The notes beneath the pieces were generated by a model. That model did not search any database. It had not been told where the DNA came from and saw only the letters and a list, made by a program, of their open reading frames with translations. The position numbers and the translations under genes were made by a program. From a bacterium (GTDB taxonomy: Bacteria; CSSED10-310; JAJRTK01), in contig JAJRTK010000451.1 in NCBI GenBank assembly GCA_024278345.1, forward strand, positions 1-24,368: a stretch of 24,368 nucleotides of DNA, read 5' to 3'. The number at the start of each line of letters is the position of its first letter. Positions within the stretch are counted from its first letter, which is position 1. Of this stretch, positions 8,178 through 16,086 are shown piece by piece.

Positions 8178-8200
8178 TTCGCGGAGAAACATTCCGCGAA
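8178..8200. terminator. Perfect 8-bp hairpin downstream of glk; possible terminator
   Basis: TTCGCGGA and TCCGCGAA are perfectly complementary around a 7-nt loop. The hairpin lies 36 bp past the glk stop and upstream of the oxidoreductase start, both on the minus strand. Only a weak T-rich stretch follows it on the minus strand, so it could equally be a regulatory palindrome for the oxidoreductase gene. Confidence 0.35.
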
Positions 8201-8235
8201 AGATGTGGAACCGAGGCGTTTCCGACGCGTTCCGG

Positions 8236-9243
8236 CTAATCGACGCGCATGGCCCGGACCGCAGCCCCCAGGATCGCCGTATTCTCTTCCAGGATGACTT
8301 TCACGGGAATCGTCGTGAGCAGTTGGCGAAACCGACCCTTCTCCAAGAACCCGGCCAGAAACCTTCTATGGCGGAGGGCTGGCAGAATCTTGGGGGGGAT
8401 GCCTCCGCCCAAAAAGACGCCACCCAAGGCCAAGTTCGTCAGGGCGAGGTTCCCCACGACCGCGCCCAAAAGCTCCACGAAGAGGTGCAAGGCGCTGCGG
8501 CAAAGAGCGCATCGACCAGCAAGCGCGGCCTCACTAATGGCCGCCGCGGGATCGGCTGCCTTCAGACAAGGCAGATCTTCCTGAAGCTCCGATGGCGAAC
8601 CGGTTTGCCGGAGAAACTCGTAGATGGCCACAAGTCCAGGTCCTGAGACGACGCGTTCTACGCTGACACGGCCAAACCTGCGGCGCAAAAAGTTTAGGAG
8701 GGCCACCTCCCGGTGAGTCCTCGGGGCGAAATCGACGTGACCGGCCTCTGAAGGAAATGGCCGGAGCTCTGTGCCGCAGCGGATCATGAGGGCCACACCG
8801 AGGCCAGTGCCCGGCGCCACAAGAACGGCATTGCCCTTTGGCGGCGAGCTCGCCCCCCTCTGGATTGTTTCGAGCTGCTCCGGCAACAACCAAGCGAGGC
8901 CCTCTCCCGTGGCCACAAGATCATTGACAAGCTCCACCGCGGGGATCCGGGCAGACCGAGAAATCTGTTCTGAATCCAAAATCCACGGGAGTTGAGTCAC
9001 TTCCGCACGCCCGCCGAGGACCGGGCCAGCGGCTCCGATACAGGCGGATTCTATCTTCGGTGATTTTTTTTTCAAGAACTTTTTCAACAATTCTGGAAAA
9101 TTTTCATATTCGCGGTTCAAGAAAGAGGAGAATCGCATGAGCTTTGGTCGGTCATCGTGCTTTGTGAAAAGGCCCAATCTAGTGTTGGTACCGCCGATAT
9201 CTCCGGCGAGGAACCATCCTTCTCCGAGTCTTCTATCGATCAT
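8236..9243 (-). CDS. glk: Glucokinase (E. coli Glk type)
   Basis: This 335-residue protein phosphorylates glucose to glucose-6-phosphate with ATP at the entry to glycolysis, in the cytoplasm. Recognisable segments are the phosphate-1 loop 'GDIGGTNTRLGLF' (14-26), 'CIGAAGPV' (about 67-74), 'VELVNDLVATGEGLAWL' with the catalytic-base Asp, 'VLVAPGTGLGVAL' (phosphate-2), 'PSEAGHVDFAPR', 'SGPGLVAIYEFL', and 'GGVFLGGGIPPKI' (adenosine region). Length and motif order match the bacterial Glk family (about 320-340) and not ROK kinases, which carry a CxCGxxGC zinc motif that is absent here. The ATG at 9243 gives eight residues before the first conserved block. A 272-bp divergent region separates it from the next gene, so its promoter should lie there. 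Confidence 0.93.
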   Translation of the reverse strand: MIDRRLGEGWFLAGDIGGTNTRLGLFTKHDDRPKLMRFSSFLNREYENFPELLKKFLKKKSPKIESACIGAAGPVLGGRAEVTQLPWILDSEQISRSARIPAVELVNDLVATGEGLAWLLPEQLETIQRGASSPPKGNAVLVAPGTGLGVALMIRCGTELRPFPSEAGHVDFAPRTHREVALLNFLRRRFGRVSVERVVSGPGLVAIYEFLRQTGSPSELQEDLPCLKAADPAAAISEAALAGRCALCRSALHLFVELLGAVVGNLALTNLALGGVFLGGGIPPKILPALRHRRFLAGFLEKGRFRQLLTTIPVKVILEENTAILGAAVRAMRVD

Positions 9244-9515
9244 TTCCCTGCGTCTCCCGTCAGTCGATTTCTCTACGGAATACCACCAGAACGAGGTAGA
9301 TCCAACAGGGAAAAACCTTGCAAAAGCCGCATAATTCTGGTACCGTCCCCTGGAACAGACGGTTGCAAATTGGGTTTGAGAAAAGTAGTCCTTTTGGGTT
9401 CTGAAGGGATATCCAGCCCAAGGCGAAATGAGCGGTTAGGAAGCTCGGTCGTGGATCGACATCGGGAATATAGCTCTCTACCACGATCGGACTCGAACGA
9501 AGTGAGGCGTAAACC

Positions 9516-10202
9516 ATGAAGCAGTCCTCAACTGAGGGAACCTGTGGCAAGAACCGGAGGTTCGGTCACTCGATTCTGGCACTTCTGTGCGCCCTGCTGG
9601 GAACAACGCTCATGGTGGCCACGCCGGCGCTTGCTGGGAACCGGGTCCGCGTTAAGTCAAAGACGGCCTGGCTCCATCTTGAAGCGTCCAAGAGAGCCGA
9701 TGTCAAGGGGATTGTGATCAAGGGGCGATTTCTATACATCCACGAAACGGCGGACAAGTGGCTTCTAGTCGGGCTCAAGCCTAAGTTGGATGAAAGTGCC
9801 GATCAGGTTGAAGGGTGGGTCGATCCGGAGGACGGTCGCGATCACGTGGAAATTATCGGCTGGATCCAGAAATCGAAGGTAACGGACGTTGGGGACGATG
9901 AGACTTCGCCGGTGGCGGAAGAGCTTCCGCCGCTAGAGCGCACGCCGCGGATCGCCAAGCAAACGGCCCCGATCTACCCGCTCGGCGCCCGGCGTAACCG
10001 GATTGAAGGGCGAGTAACTCTCAAGGCCGACGTCAGCGAAAAGGGGAAGGTCAATGAGGTGTTTGTGCTCGATGGAATTGGACATGGTTGTAACAGAGCG
10101 GCCATCGAGGCTCTGAGGAAGTGGGGCTTCCAGCCTGGGATCCGAGAGGGGAAAGCATCTGTTGCAACAGTGGTCTTGACGATCACCTTCGCCCTCCAAT
10201 AA
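9516..10202 (+). CDS. Secreted protein with SH3-like segment and TonB C-terminal domain
   Basis: This is a 228-residue protein. A basic N-terminus is followed by a hydrophobic core (about 18-36) and an 'ATPALA-G' signal peptidase I-type site near residue 40. Residues 42-122 are beta-rich, repeating a 'V(K/R)SKTAWL...KW.LVGL...GW(V/I)' pattern reminiscent of bacterial SH3-like domains. Residues 148-227 match the TonB C-terminal fold: 'APIYPLGARRNRIEGRVTLK', 'V.EKGKVNEVFVLDGIGHG', 'NRAAIEALRKWGFQP', ending in a beta strand. Classical TonB has an N-terminal membrane anchor and a long Pro-rich linker. This protein has neither, so it is more likely a periplasmic protein using the TonB-C module than the energy transducer for outer-membrane receptors. 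A GTGAGG stretch precedes the ATG. It ends 9 bp before the helicase gene, which may be co-transcribed. Confidence 0.75.
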   Translation: MKQSSTEGTCGKNRRFGHSILALLCALLGTTLMVATPALAGNRVRVKSKTAWLHLEASKRADVKGIVIKGRFLYIHETADKWLLVGLKPKLDESADQVEGWVDPEDGRDHVEIIGWIQKSKVTDVGDDETSPVAEELPPLERTPRIAKQTAPIYPLGARRNRIEGRVTLKADVSEKGKVNEVFVLDGIGHGCNRAAIEALRKWGFQPGIREGKASVATVVLTITFALQ

Positions 10203-10211
10203 CCGCGGGTT

Positions 10212-13200
10212 ATGGATAAACTCACCCTTGCTGCCGATGCTGCATTATCAAGCCTCATCGCCCTCTTCGACGGTGCCGAACCGATCTCGCACCTTTGCGG
10301 GCAGGTGTCGGGGCAGCTTCGCTTCCAGAAGCGTCCAGCGATTCATGGCAAGCTCGGAAAAAAACTGCACCCCATGCTCCTTGACGCACTTGCCAGTCAA
10401 GGAATTGAAGAACTCTATATTCATCAAACAGAGGCCATCAGTTGCATCCTGGGCGGCTTGGACACGCTAGTTTCCAGCCCTACCGCGAGTGGGAAGACGC
10501 TCTGCTACAACCTCCCGGTGCTCCATTCCATCATGGAAAACCGAGACACGCGGGCTCTCTACCTCTTTCCCCTCAAGGCTCTTGCCCGAGATCAACTCCG
10601 GAGCCTTCGTGAGCTTGGCGACGTACTCTTTCCCCCCATTCATGCAGCGGTCTACGACGGAGACACCCCACAAGCTGAACGAAAGCGCCTGCGCTCCAAG
10701 CCGCCCCAGATCCTCCTCACGAATCCCGACATGCTCCACTTCGGGCTACTTCCCCACCACGCCGCCAGTTGGGCCAGCTTTTTTTCTCAATTGCGATATG
10801 TGATCCTCGACGAAGTCCATACCTACCGAGGCATCTTCGGAGCCCACATGGCTCATCTGATTCGGCGCCTTTTGCGGGTTGCTCGGCGCCACGGAGCCAA
10901 TCCTCTCTTCGTGCTCTCCTCGGCGACCATCGGCAACCCCCAAGATCTGGCCCTGAAGTTGACGGGTCGCGAAGCGCGGATCATCGATCACATCGGTTCG
11001 CCCTCCCCAGGCACTCGACTCTTCGTTCTCAACCCGGATCTCAGTCCCGCGACGGTTGCTTCGACTCTGACCATCGCCTGCATCCGGGCAGGCTACAAGA
11101 CCATCGTCTTCACCAAGGCCCGGAAAACAACGGAGCTTCTCTACACCTGGATCAGCCAAAGTGCTCCGGAGCTCGCCAGCCGGATCAGCTCCTACCGGTC
11201 GGGTTTTCTCCCCGAGGAGAGGCGCCTGATTGAAAAGCGTCTTTTTTCTGGCGAGCTCGATGCCGTGATCTCGACTTCGGCACTGGAAGTGGGCATCGAT
11301 ATCGGCGGCCTGGATGCGTGTATCCTGGTGGGCTACCCCGGCAGCATTACAGCCACGTTCCAGCGTGCTGGCCGAGTGGGTCGCGGAACAGAAGAGGGGC
11401 TCGTCTTCCTGATCTCTGGCAAGGACGCCCTCGATCAGTATTTTGCACGCAACCCCGAAGAGCTACTCCGCCGCGGCTTCGAGCATGCCGTCCTCGATCC
11501 AGCTCAAGAAGAGGTCATGCGAGGACACCTGCTCTCCGCGGCAGCGGAGCAGCCGTTGGCTCTGACGTCGCAAGAAGGAAGATCGCCACGCTCTCACCGG
11601 CGGACTTCCCACACCGCCGAAGGGCTTAACAGTCCCGTGAAGGACCTTCTGGGTTTAGAGAGTGCGGAACAGGAATACGATGGCCTGCCCGTCATGCCCA
11701 TCCTCCAAGAGCTTCTGAGGGAAGGCCGGCTCGATCCGGCCTACCGCCGGAACGAGAGTCTCCTCTTTTCCAAGGAGCGCTATCCCCACAAGGAGGTTGA
11801 CATGCGGGCCACGGGCGACACCTTCACAATCTTCGACAGCCGACGGGACCGGGTGGTGGGGCACCTCTCCGGGGGGAAGGTCTTCACCGAGGGTCACGCT
11901 GGCGCCGTCTATCTCCACCACGGCCAATCCTACCTGGTGGACGAGCTCGACGAAGAAAGCCGGACCATTCGGGTGCATCAAGAGACCCTTCCCTACTACA
12001 CTCAAACCCTCTCCAACAAGGAGACGGAGATCCTCGAGATCCAACGGAGCCGGCCTTTGGGAAATGTTCTGGCCCGGTATGGGAAGCTCCGGGTCACGAC
12101 AGAGATCCATGCCTACCAAAAGCGCCGCGTTCGGGGACAAGAACTCTTGAGCACCCACGCCCTCGAACTGCCTCCTTTGGTTCTTCACACCCAAGGCCTC
12201 TGGTGGGAAATCGACGACGAGCTTGGGACGAGTCTCGTCAGAGCGGGCAAGCATCTCATGGGCTCTCTCCACGCCGTAGAGCACTGCACCATCGGCCTCA
12301 TGCCCCTTTTTGTCTTGTGTGATCGACTGGATCTAGGCGGCATTTGTTTCCCCGAGCATGGCCAAACCCACCGCGCCAGCATCTTCATTTACGACGGGCA
12401 TTCAGCAGGCATGGGCCTCGCGAAACGGGGCTGGGAACTGGGCGAACAGCTCCTCCTCCACGTCCTCCGAGTGATTTCTGGATGCCCCTGTGCCGATGGC
12501 TGCCCTTCCTGCATCCAAGCTCCGCGCTGTGGCTCGGGAAACAAGCCCCTTGACAAATCCGGGGCCGTCCTGCTCCTGGAGCTGATGCTCGACCGGCGGC
12601 CACTTGCTCTTGAAAACCCCATTTCTCATCCCGGTCTACTGGAAACAGGAGAAAAACCCGCCATGGAAGAACCTCCCCCACAGGAATCCCCCCGCATCCT
12701 AGTCTTCGACCTCGAAACGCGCCGTTCCGCCCAGGAAGTGGGCGGCTGGCACAACGCCCACTTGATGCGGCTGGCCGTCGGTGTGATCTACGACGTTGTC
12801 AGGGAAGAATACCGCGTTTTCGAGGAAGACCAGGTGGAAGATCTCTTAGACCTTCTCCGCAACGGAGAGCTCATTATTGGATTCAACCTCTTGGCCTTCG
12901 ACTACAAGGTACTGCGTGCCTACACCCCAGACGATCTTTGCAAGCTCCCCACGCTCGATCTGCTGGTGGAGCTCAAAAAGCGATGTGGCCACCGCATCGG
13001 GCTTGGGGCGATGTGCCGGGAAAACCTTGGCGTCCCCAAGTCCGCGGACGGCCTTCAGTCCCTGGAGTGGTTCCGCCAAGGCCAACTGGAAAAGGTCATT
13101 GAATACTGTAAGAAAGATGTCGAGCTCACCTGGCGTCTTTTCCGCGAGGGACAATCCGAAGGAAGTCTCCGGATCCCCGGCCGCGGCAAACGTGGCTCGC

Positions 13201-13259
13201 GAAGCGTGAAGATAAGATGGGACCTCGGCGGCCTTCTCCGAGCCCGTAAGGGTACTTAG
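10212..13259 (+). CDS. Superfamily 2 helicase (MrfA/YprA type) fused to DEDDy exonuclease (MrfB/YprB type)
   Basis: This 1015-residue protein has three parts. Residues 60-420 are a DExH helicase core with Walker A 'SPTASGKT' (89-96), 'DEVH' (200-203), 'SAT' (237-239), 'TSALEVGIDI' (355-364) and 'QRAGRVGR' (384-391). Residues 520-795 are the DUF1998-type C-terminal region with a cysteine set at 758, 760, 764, 767 and perhaps 773, presumably zinc-binding. After a Pro-rich linker (about 805-826), residues 828-980 form a DnaQ-like 3'-5' exonuclease: 'FDLET' (Asp833, Glu835), 'FNLLAFDYKVL' (Asp897) and 'YCKKD' (Tyr965, Asp969), a complete DEDDy set. In Bacillus subtilis, MrfA and MrfB are separate proteins acting together in mitomycin-lesion repair. 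The fusion suggests the same pairing in one chain. The start codon has no strong ribosome-binding site and follows the previous stop by 9 bp. Confidence 0.88.
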   Translation: MDKLTLAADAALSSLIALFDGAEPISHLCGQVSGQLRFQKRPAIHGKLGKKLHPMLLDALASQGIEELYIHQTEAISCILGGLDTLVSSPTASGKTLCYNLPVLHSIMENRDTRALYLFPLKALARDQLRSLRELGDVLFPPIHAAVYDGDTPQAERKRLRSKPPQILLTNPDMLHFGLLPHHAASWASFFSQLRYVILDEVHTYRGIFGAHMAHLIRRLLRVARRHGANPLFVLSSATIGNPQDLALKLTGREARIIDHIGSPSPGTRLFVLNPDLSPATVASTLTIACIRAGYKTIVFTKARKTTELLYTWISQSAPELASRISSYRSGFLPEERRLIEKRLFSGELDAVISTSALEVGIDIGGLDACILVGYPGSITATFQRAGRVGRGTEEGLVFLISGKDALDQYFARNPEELLRRGFEHAVLDPAQEEVMRGHLLSAAAEQPLALTSQEGRSPRSHRRTSHTAEGLNSPVKDLLGLESAEQEYDGLPVMPILQELLREGRLDPAYRRNESLLFSKERYPHKEVDMRATGDTFTIFDSRRDRVVGHLSGGKVFTEGHAGAVYLHHGQSYLVDELDEESRTIRVHQETLPYYTQTLSNKETEILEIQRSRPLGNVLARYGKLRVTTEIHAYQKRRVRGQELLSTHALELPPLVLHTQGLWWEIDDELGTSLVRAGKHLMGSLHAVEHCTIGLMPLFVLCDRLDLGGICFPEHGQTHRASIFIYDGHSAGMGLAKRGWELGEQLLLHVLRVISGCPCADGCPSCIQAPRCGSGNKPLDKSGAVLLLELMLDRRPLALENPISHPGLLETGEKPAMEEPPPQESPRILVFDLETRRSAQEVGGWHNAHLMRLAVGVIYDVVREEYRVFEEDQVEDLLDLLRNGELIIGFNLLAFDYKVLRAYTPDDLCKLPTLDLLVELKKRCGHRIGLGAMCRENLGVPKSADGLQSLEWFRQGQLEKVIEYCKKDVELTWRLFREGQSEGSLRIPGRGKRGSRSVKIRWDLGGLLRARKGT

Positions 13260-13537
13260 AGCCCGCAAAAACATGAACTCCTGTCCTGAATAGTCGAGGC
13301 CGCCGGTGATCAGGGCACCTGGGCAGATTAAGGCTGGAAGTCATATTTTTGCAGGCATTGAACAGTCGTGCCGCAGCCAGGTTTTCGAGCAGATCACGGC
13401 TCTGGGAAACGAATAAGGCTCCAGGAGCCATGGAAAGGCACGCGGCGGCGGACGGGGTGCATGCACTTTTCCCTCTTCCGGTCCATGAGATAGACTGTTG
13501 AGCGAAGCGCCGCTCAAGACAGAAGGACGAGGAACCG

Positions 13538-14077
13538 ATGATGAACGACACCCCGCCGGCTAGACCGACTATCTGGTCCATCGTGTTGAACTGGCTTCCC
13601 CCTGGAAAGTCGCTCCGTCTCCAGGCGGGCTTGGCTCTCTTTGCAGGGTTCCTCTTTTGGCTTCAGATCTCCCGTCCGTCGGCGGCCGTATCGTGTTGGT
13701 CGGCCTTGGGTGCCCTCCTCTTCTTGGCTTTGAGCTACCCGGATCGATTTTGGGGTTCCATCACGGGGATTTTCGGGTTCGAAGCGGGTATTCTGGCAGG
13801 TCTCCTGGTGGGTATCGAGAATCATTCCCTTTGGATCGGTTCGGGTTTCGCGGGCTGCCTGGGACTCACGGCACTCACCCACCGGTTTCGATGGTACTCC
13901 CGTGGGTCGGGCGAAGGAGAAAATGGCATCGAGCCTCAAGTCATGGCCCGAGAAGTCGGGCTTGGCGCAGCTGCCGGTTCTCTGGCGGCCACGTTGCTGA
14001 CCGGCGAAGTGCTCCGTCTCTATCTCCTTGCCGCTCTCTTGGTGGCGGGTCGAGTTTTGATGGACAAAAAGGAATAA
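13538..14077 (+). CDS. Small multi-pass membrane protein, unknown function
   Basis: This is a 179-residue protein preceded by GAGGAA at good spacing to the first of two adjacent ATG codons. It has about five hydrophobic segments: roughly residues 27-43 ('LQAGLALFAGFLFWLQI'), 49-66, 73-92, 95-112 and a long one at 141-171. Between the fourth and fifth is a charged loop 'RWYSRGSGEGENGIEPQ'. No catalytic motif or named family is recognised. The 278 bp upstream separate it from the helicase gene and contain no other gene. A miniature mobile element has inserted 10 bp after its stop codon and does not disturb the coding region. Confidence 0.65.
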   Translation: MMNDTPPARPTIWSIVLNWLPPGKSLRLQAGLALFAGFLFWLQISRPSAAVSCWSALGALLFLALSYPDRFWGSITGIFGFEAGILAGLLVGIENHSLWIGSGFAGCLGLTALTHRFRWYSRGSGEGENGIEPQVMAREVGLGAAAGSLAATLLTGEVLRLYLLAALLVAGRVLMDKKE

Positions 14078-14094
14078 AGAAAGCCAAGCGGGTC

Positions 14095-14313
14095 GGGTAT
14101 CCACGCAAGGCGGGACATTCCCGGGACTGTGGAATCGAAAGCGTTCGGGCAACGCCTCGCTGTCGCTTGGCGGTCGTCCGGGGATTCCATCCCCCGTCCC
14201 CTGGCAGGGCATCGCCCTGCACCCACCAGGGAGTTACCTCCCTGGACCCACGTTTTTGTACGCTCCGCGTCTTTTTTGGGTTTTGTTGCGTGTCCCGGCT
14301 TAGGTGGATACCC
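14095..14313 (+). mobile_element. 219-bp miniature inverted-repeat element with 8-bp target duplication (element 1)
   Basis: The left end 14095-14117 (GGGTATCCACGCAAGG...) and right end 14291-14313 are inverted repeats matching at 20 of 23 positions. They are directly flanked by identical 8-mers AGCGGGTC at 14087-14094 and 14314-14321, as left by transposition. Inside are three consecutive perfect hairpins: GGGGAT/ATCCCC (14180-14194), GCAGGGC/GCCCTGC (14204-14220) and CCAGGGAG/CTCCCTGG (14226-14245). A block CCCACGTTTTTGTACGCT... at 14247-14269 follows, then a T-rich run. It carries no gene, so it would depend on a transposase supplied elsewhere. Confidence 0.88.
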
Positions 14314-14533
14314 AGCGGGTCCACCAGCGCCACAATGATCCATTTCCCCTGAAAGATTGACATTTCCATAGATTCAAGCCATGATCTTGCATGGAATAGG
14401 ATCTATCGATCTGCCAGGTTCAAAGGCCCTGCGTTGCGATGAAGTGGGGTCTAACAGCCGTCAGGGCAATAGCTGGCCAGGCCTTTTGGCACGGTTTGAT
14501 CCAGACCACGGATCGGATGGATGTGATTGATCC

Positions 14534-14557
14534 GGCCCCCCAAGAATTGGGGGGGCC
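14534..14557. promoter_or_regulatory. Strong GC hairpin upstream of the PilZ gene
   Basis: GGCCCCCCAA (14534-14543) pairs with TTGGGGGGGCC (14547-14557) around a GAA loop, with one extra G. It lies 27 bp before the ATG at 14585 and just ahead of the AAGGATGAGG ribosome-binding region. No U-run follows, so it is not a classical terminator. A 5'-leader structure is possible. The rest of 14322-14584 shows no gene. Confidence 0.4.
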
Positions 14558-14584
14558 CCCAGGCTGTATTGGTAAGGATGAGGC

Positions 14585-15937
14585 ATGAGTCTCCAAGGCT
14601 TCACGGAAGAAAAGGCGATCGCCGTTGCATTCAGGGTGGAATGCCGAACCGAGGGTTCCCGTTTTCTGGCGCTCATGACCCTGCTAAGCCGTCACTTTGC
14701 CTTCATCCACACGGCGAAACTCCCCTCGCTGGGCGCAAAGGCAAACATCCGCTTCACCATACGCAACCAGGGCTTCGTGGAGATCGACGGCACAGTGATC
14801 ACTGTGGAATGCATCAAATTCCAAGGCTTCGGGTTGCGCCTCGACGACATCAGCCGAGGCAAAAACGCGTTGATTGCTTTCCTGGATACCGAAGAAGGAG
14901 ACCTCCGAGCCGTTCCTCAGGAGGTCCAAGAGCAACGCCAATCCATGCGAATCCCCACGAACCTTCCGGTCTCTATTCTCAGGGGAAGACAGGAGATCAC
15001 CGGGACTCTTGTGGATATTAGCGAAACCGGCCTCTACCTGGCGACCCAAGGAGGAAAATGGTTTTTTGCACAAACCGTCCGACTCCAGCTCACGATTCCC
15101 CTGGACGACGGAAATATCGAGCCCGTCTCGCTGCCGGCCCAAATCATGCGTGTCGATCCGCCCGGTAAAGCGAAGAGAGGACATTCCGGTTGGGGTCTGG
15201 GGCTCCGTTTCACCGAAGACAACCGGCTTGCCACAAGTCTAGTGCTCCGCCTTCGCCCAGCGCTTCGTGCCCAACAGGGTAGCGATGCCAAAGCCCGCAA
15301 AGGTTTCTGGAAAGACGTTCAACCGACGGCGGCTGGCCGAGCACTACCCTCCGGCACAGGCGGTGAGCGCCCGGCTCTCCCTGGCGGATCGCGCACCCCG
15401 GCGCTCCCGAATCCCGTGAATACGTGGGCACGGCCAGCCTTGCCTACCCCCCCGCCCAAAAGCTCCAAGCCCGCGACTCCCGCACTTCCCGATCCAAGCA
15501 AGACTTGGGCGCGCCCGGCTTTACCCAGCGGAGCCTCCCAGCAGTCACCGCCCCCAAGGGACGACGAAAGACAACCTTTTCCGGCTCTACCAAGCCAGGT
15601 GGGCAGAAGAACACAACCCAACACCAAAGGAAACCGGCCCGCGCTTCCCGCTTCCCACCAGAAACCCGCTGGACAGCGACCACGCCCGGCAACCCGACCC
15701 GGCCAAACGCCCCTTCCCGCCCTGCCAAGCCGGGCGGGCGGTGGGCCGCGGCCCAGCAACACCGACTGGAACCGGCCCGCGCTTCCCGCTTCCCACCAGA
15801 AACCCGCTGGACAGCGACCACGCCCGGCAACCCGACCCGGCCAAACGCCCCTTCCCGCCCTGCCAAGTAGAATCGAGGAGCCGCGGAAGAAAGAGAACGG
15901 CGGTCAATTGGCACTCCCGGCATCGCTGGACGACTGA
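14585..15937 (+). CDS. Two-domain PilZ protein with Pro-rich 'ALP' repeat tail
   Basis: This 450-residue protein starts at ATG 14585 after AAGGATGAGG. Residues about 10-100 look like a degenerate PilZ-type barrel. Residues 116-225 form a second PilZ domain with both c-di-GMP-binding signatures: RxxxR in 'RQSMR' (118-122) and DxSxxG in 'DISETG' (144-149). It therefore probably senses cyclic di-GMP, which commonly governs motility, adhesion or exopolysaccharide. From about 230 to the end the protein is low-complexity: the tripeptide ALP recurs about twelve times, mostly as RPALP, TPALP or LPALP, separated by Gly/Ser/Pro/Arg-rich spacers. Thirty-odd residues of this tail are encoded by two identical 97-bp stretches. 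No membrane segment is seen, so it should be cytoplasmic. The tail may be a flexible protein-binding region; its partner is unknown. Confidence 0.82.
   Translation: MSLQGFTEEKAIAVAFRVECRTEGSRFLALMTLLSRHFAFIHTAKLPSLGAKANIRFTIRNQGFVEIDGTVITVECIKFQGFGLRLDDISRGKNALIAFLDTEEGDLRAVPQEVQEQRQSMRIPTNLPVSILRGRQEITGTLVDISETGLYLATQGGKWFFAQTVRLQLTIPLDDGNIEPVSLPAQIMRVDPPGKAKRGHSGWGLGLRFTEDNRLATSLVLRLRPALRAQQGSDAKARKGFWKDVQPTAAGRALPSGTGGERPALPGGSRTPALPNPVNTWARPALPTPPPKSSKPATPALPDPSKTWARPALPSGASQQSPPPRDDERQPFPALPSQVGRRTQPNTKGNRPALPASHQKPAGQRPRPATRPGQTPLPALPSRAGGGPRPSNTDWNRPALPASHQKPAGQRPRPATRPGQTPLPALPSRIEEPRKKENGGQLALPASLDD
15633..15867 (+). repeat. Two identical 97-bp direct repeats in the PilZ gene tail
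   Basis: The sequence at 15633-15729 is repeated, identical by eye, at 15771-15867. The offset is 138 bp (46 codons), so frame is kept. Each copy encodes 'RPALPASHQKPAGQRP...' and ends in 'ALPS'. Identity at silent positions points to a recent duplication. Confidence 0.9.
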
Positions 15938-16016
15938 GGAGAGCCAGATAGGGCCGCGAACTATTCCGCGGTGTCGTACGCTTTCAGGGCGGAAGATTCT
16001 GTCCTGGGCGATGACA

Positions 16017-16079
16017 GGCGAGTGGCGGCGGACGGATTGCCGCCGACGCGAGCGGACTCAACCCAAAGAGAAGAGAGCG
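16017..16079 (+). repeat. GC-rich palindromic repeat, copy B
   Basis: This copy lies between the convergent ends of the PilZ gene (15937) and lon (16087). It matches copy C (21196-21258, opposite strand) at 58 of 63 positions by eye and shares the 25-base core with copy A. The core forms a CGGCGG/CCGCCG hairpin. The tail reads GAGCGGACTCAACCCAAAG followed by purines. Confidence 0.85.
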
Positions 16080-16086
16080 TCCGCAA

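Noticed and set aside
13430-13470. Possible fourth copy of the GC-rich palindromic repeat (GGCGGCGGACGG).
   Set aside because: Only the 12-base 5' arm matches; the complementary arm and flanks are absent.
14322-14584. c-di-GMP riboswitch upstream of the PilZ gene.
   Set aside because: The conserved GEMM core sequences were not found; only a simple hairpin is present.
15319-15923. Several overlapping minus-strand and other-frame open frames in the PilZ tail.
   Set aside because: They arise from the GC-rich repeat; the plus frame with two PilZ domains and continuous ALP repeats explains the region.
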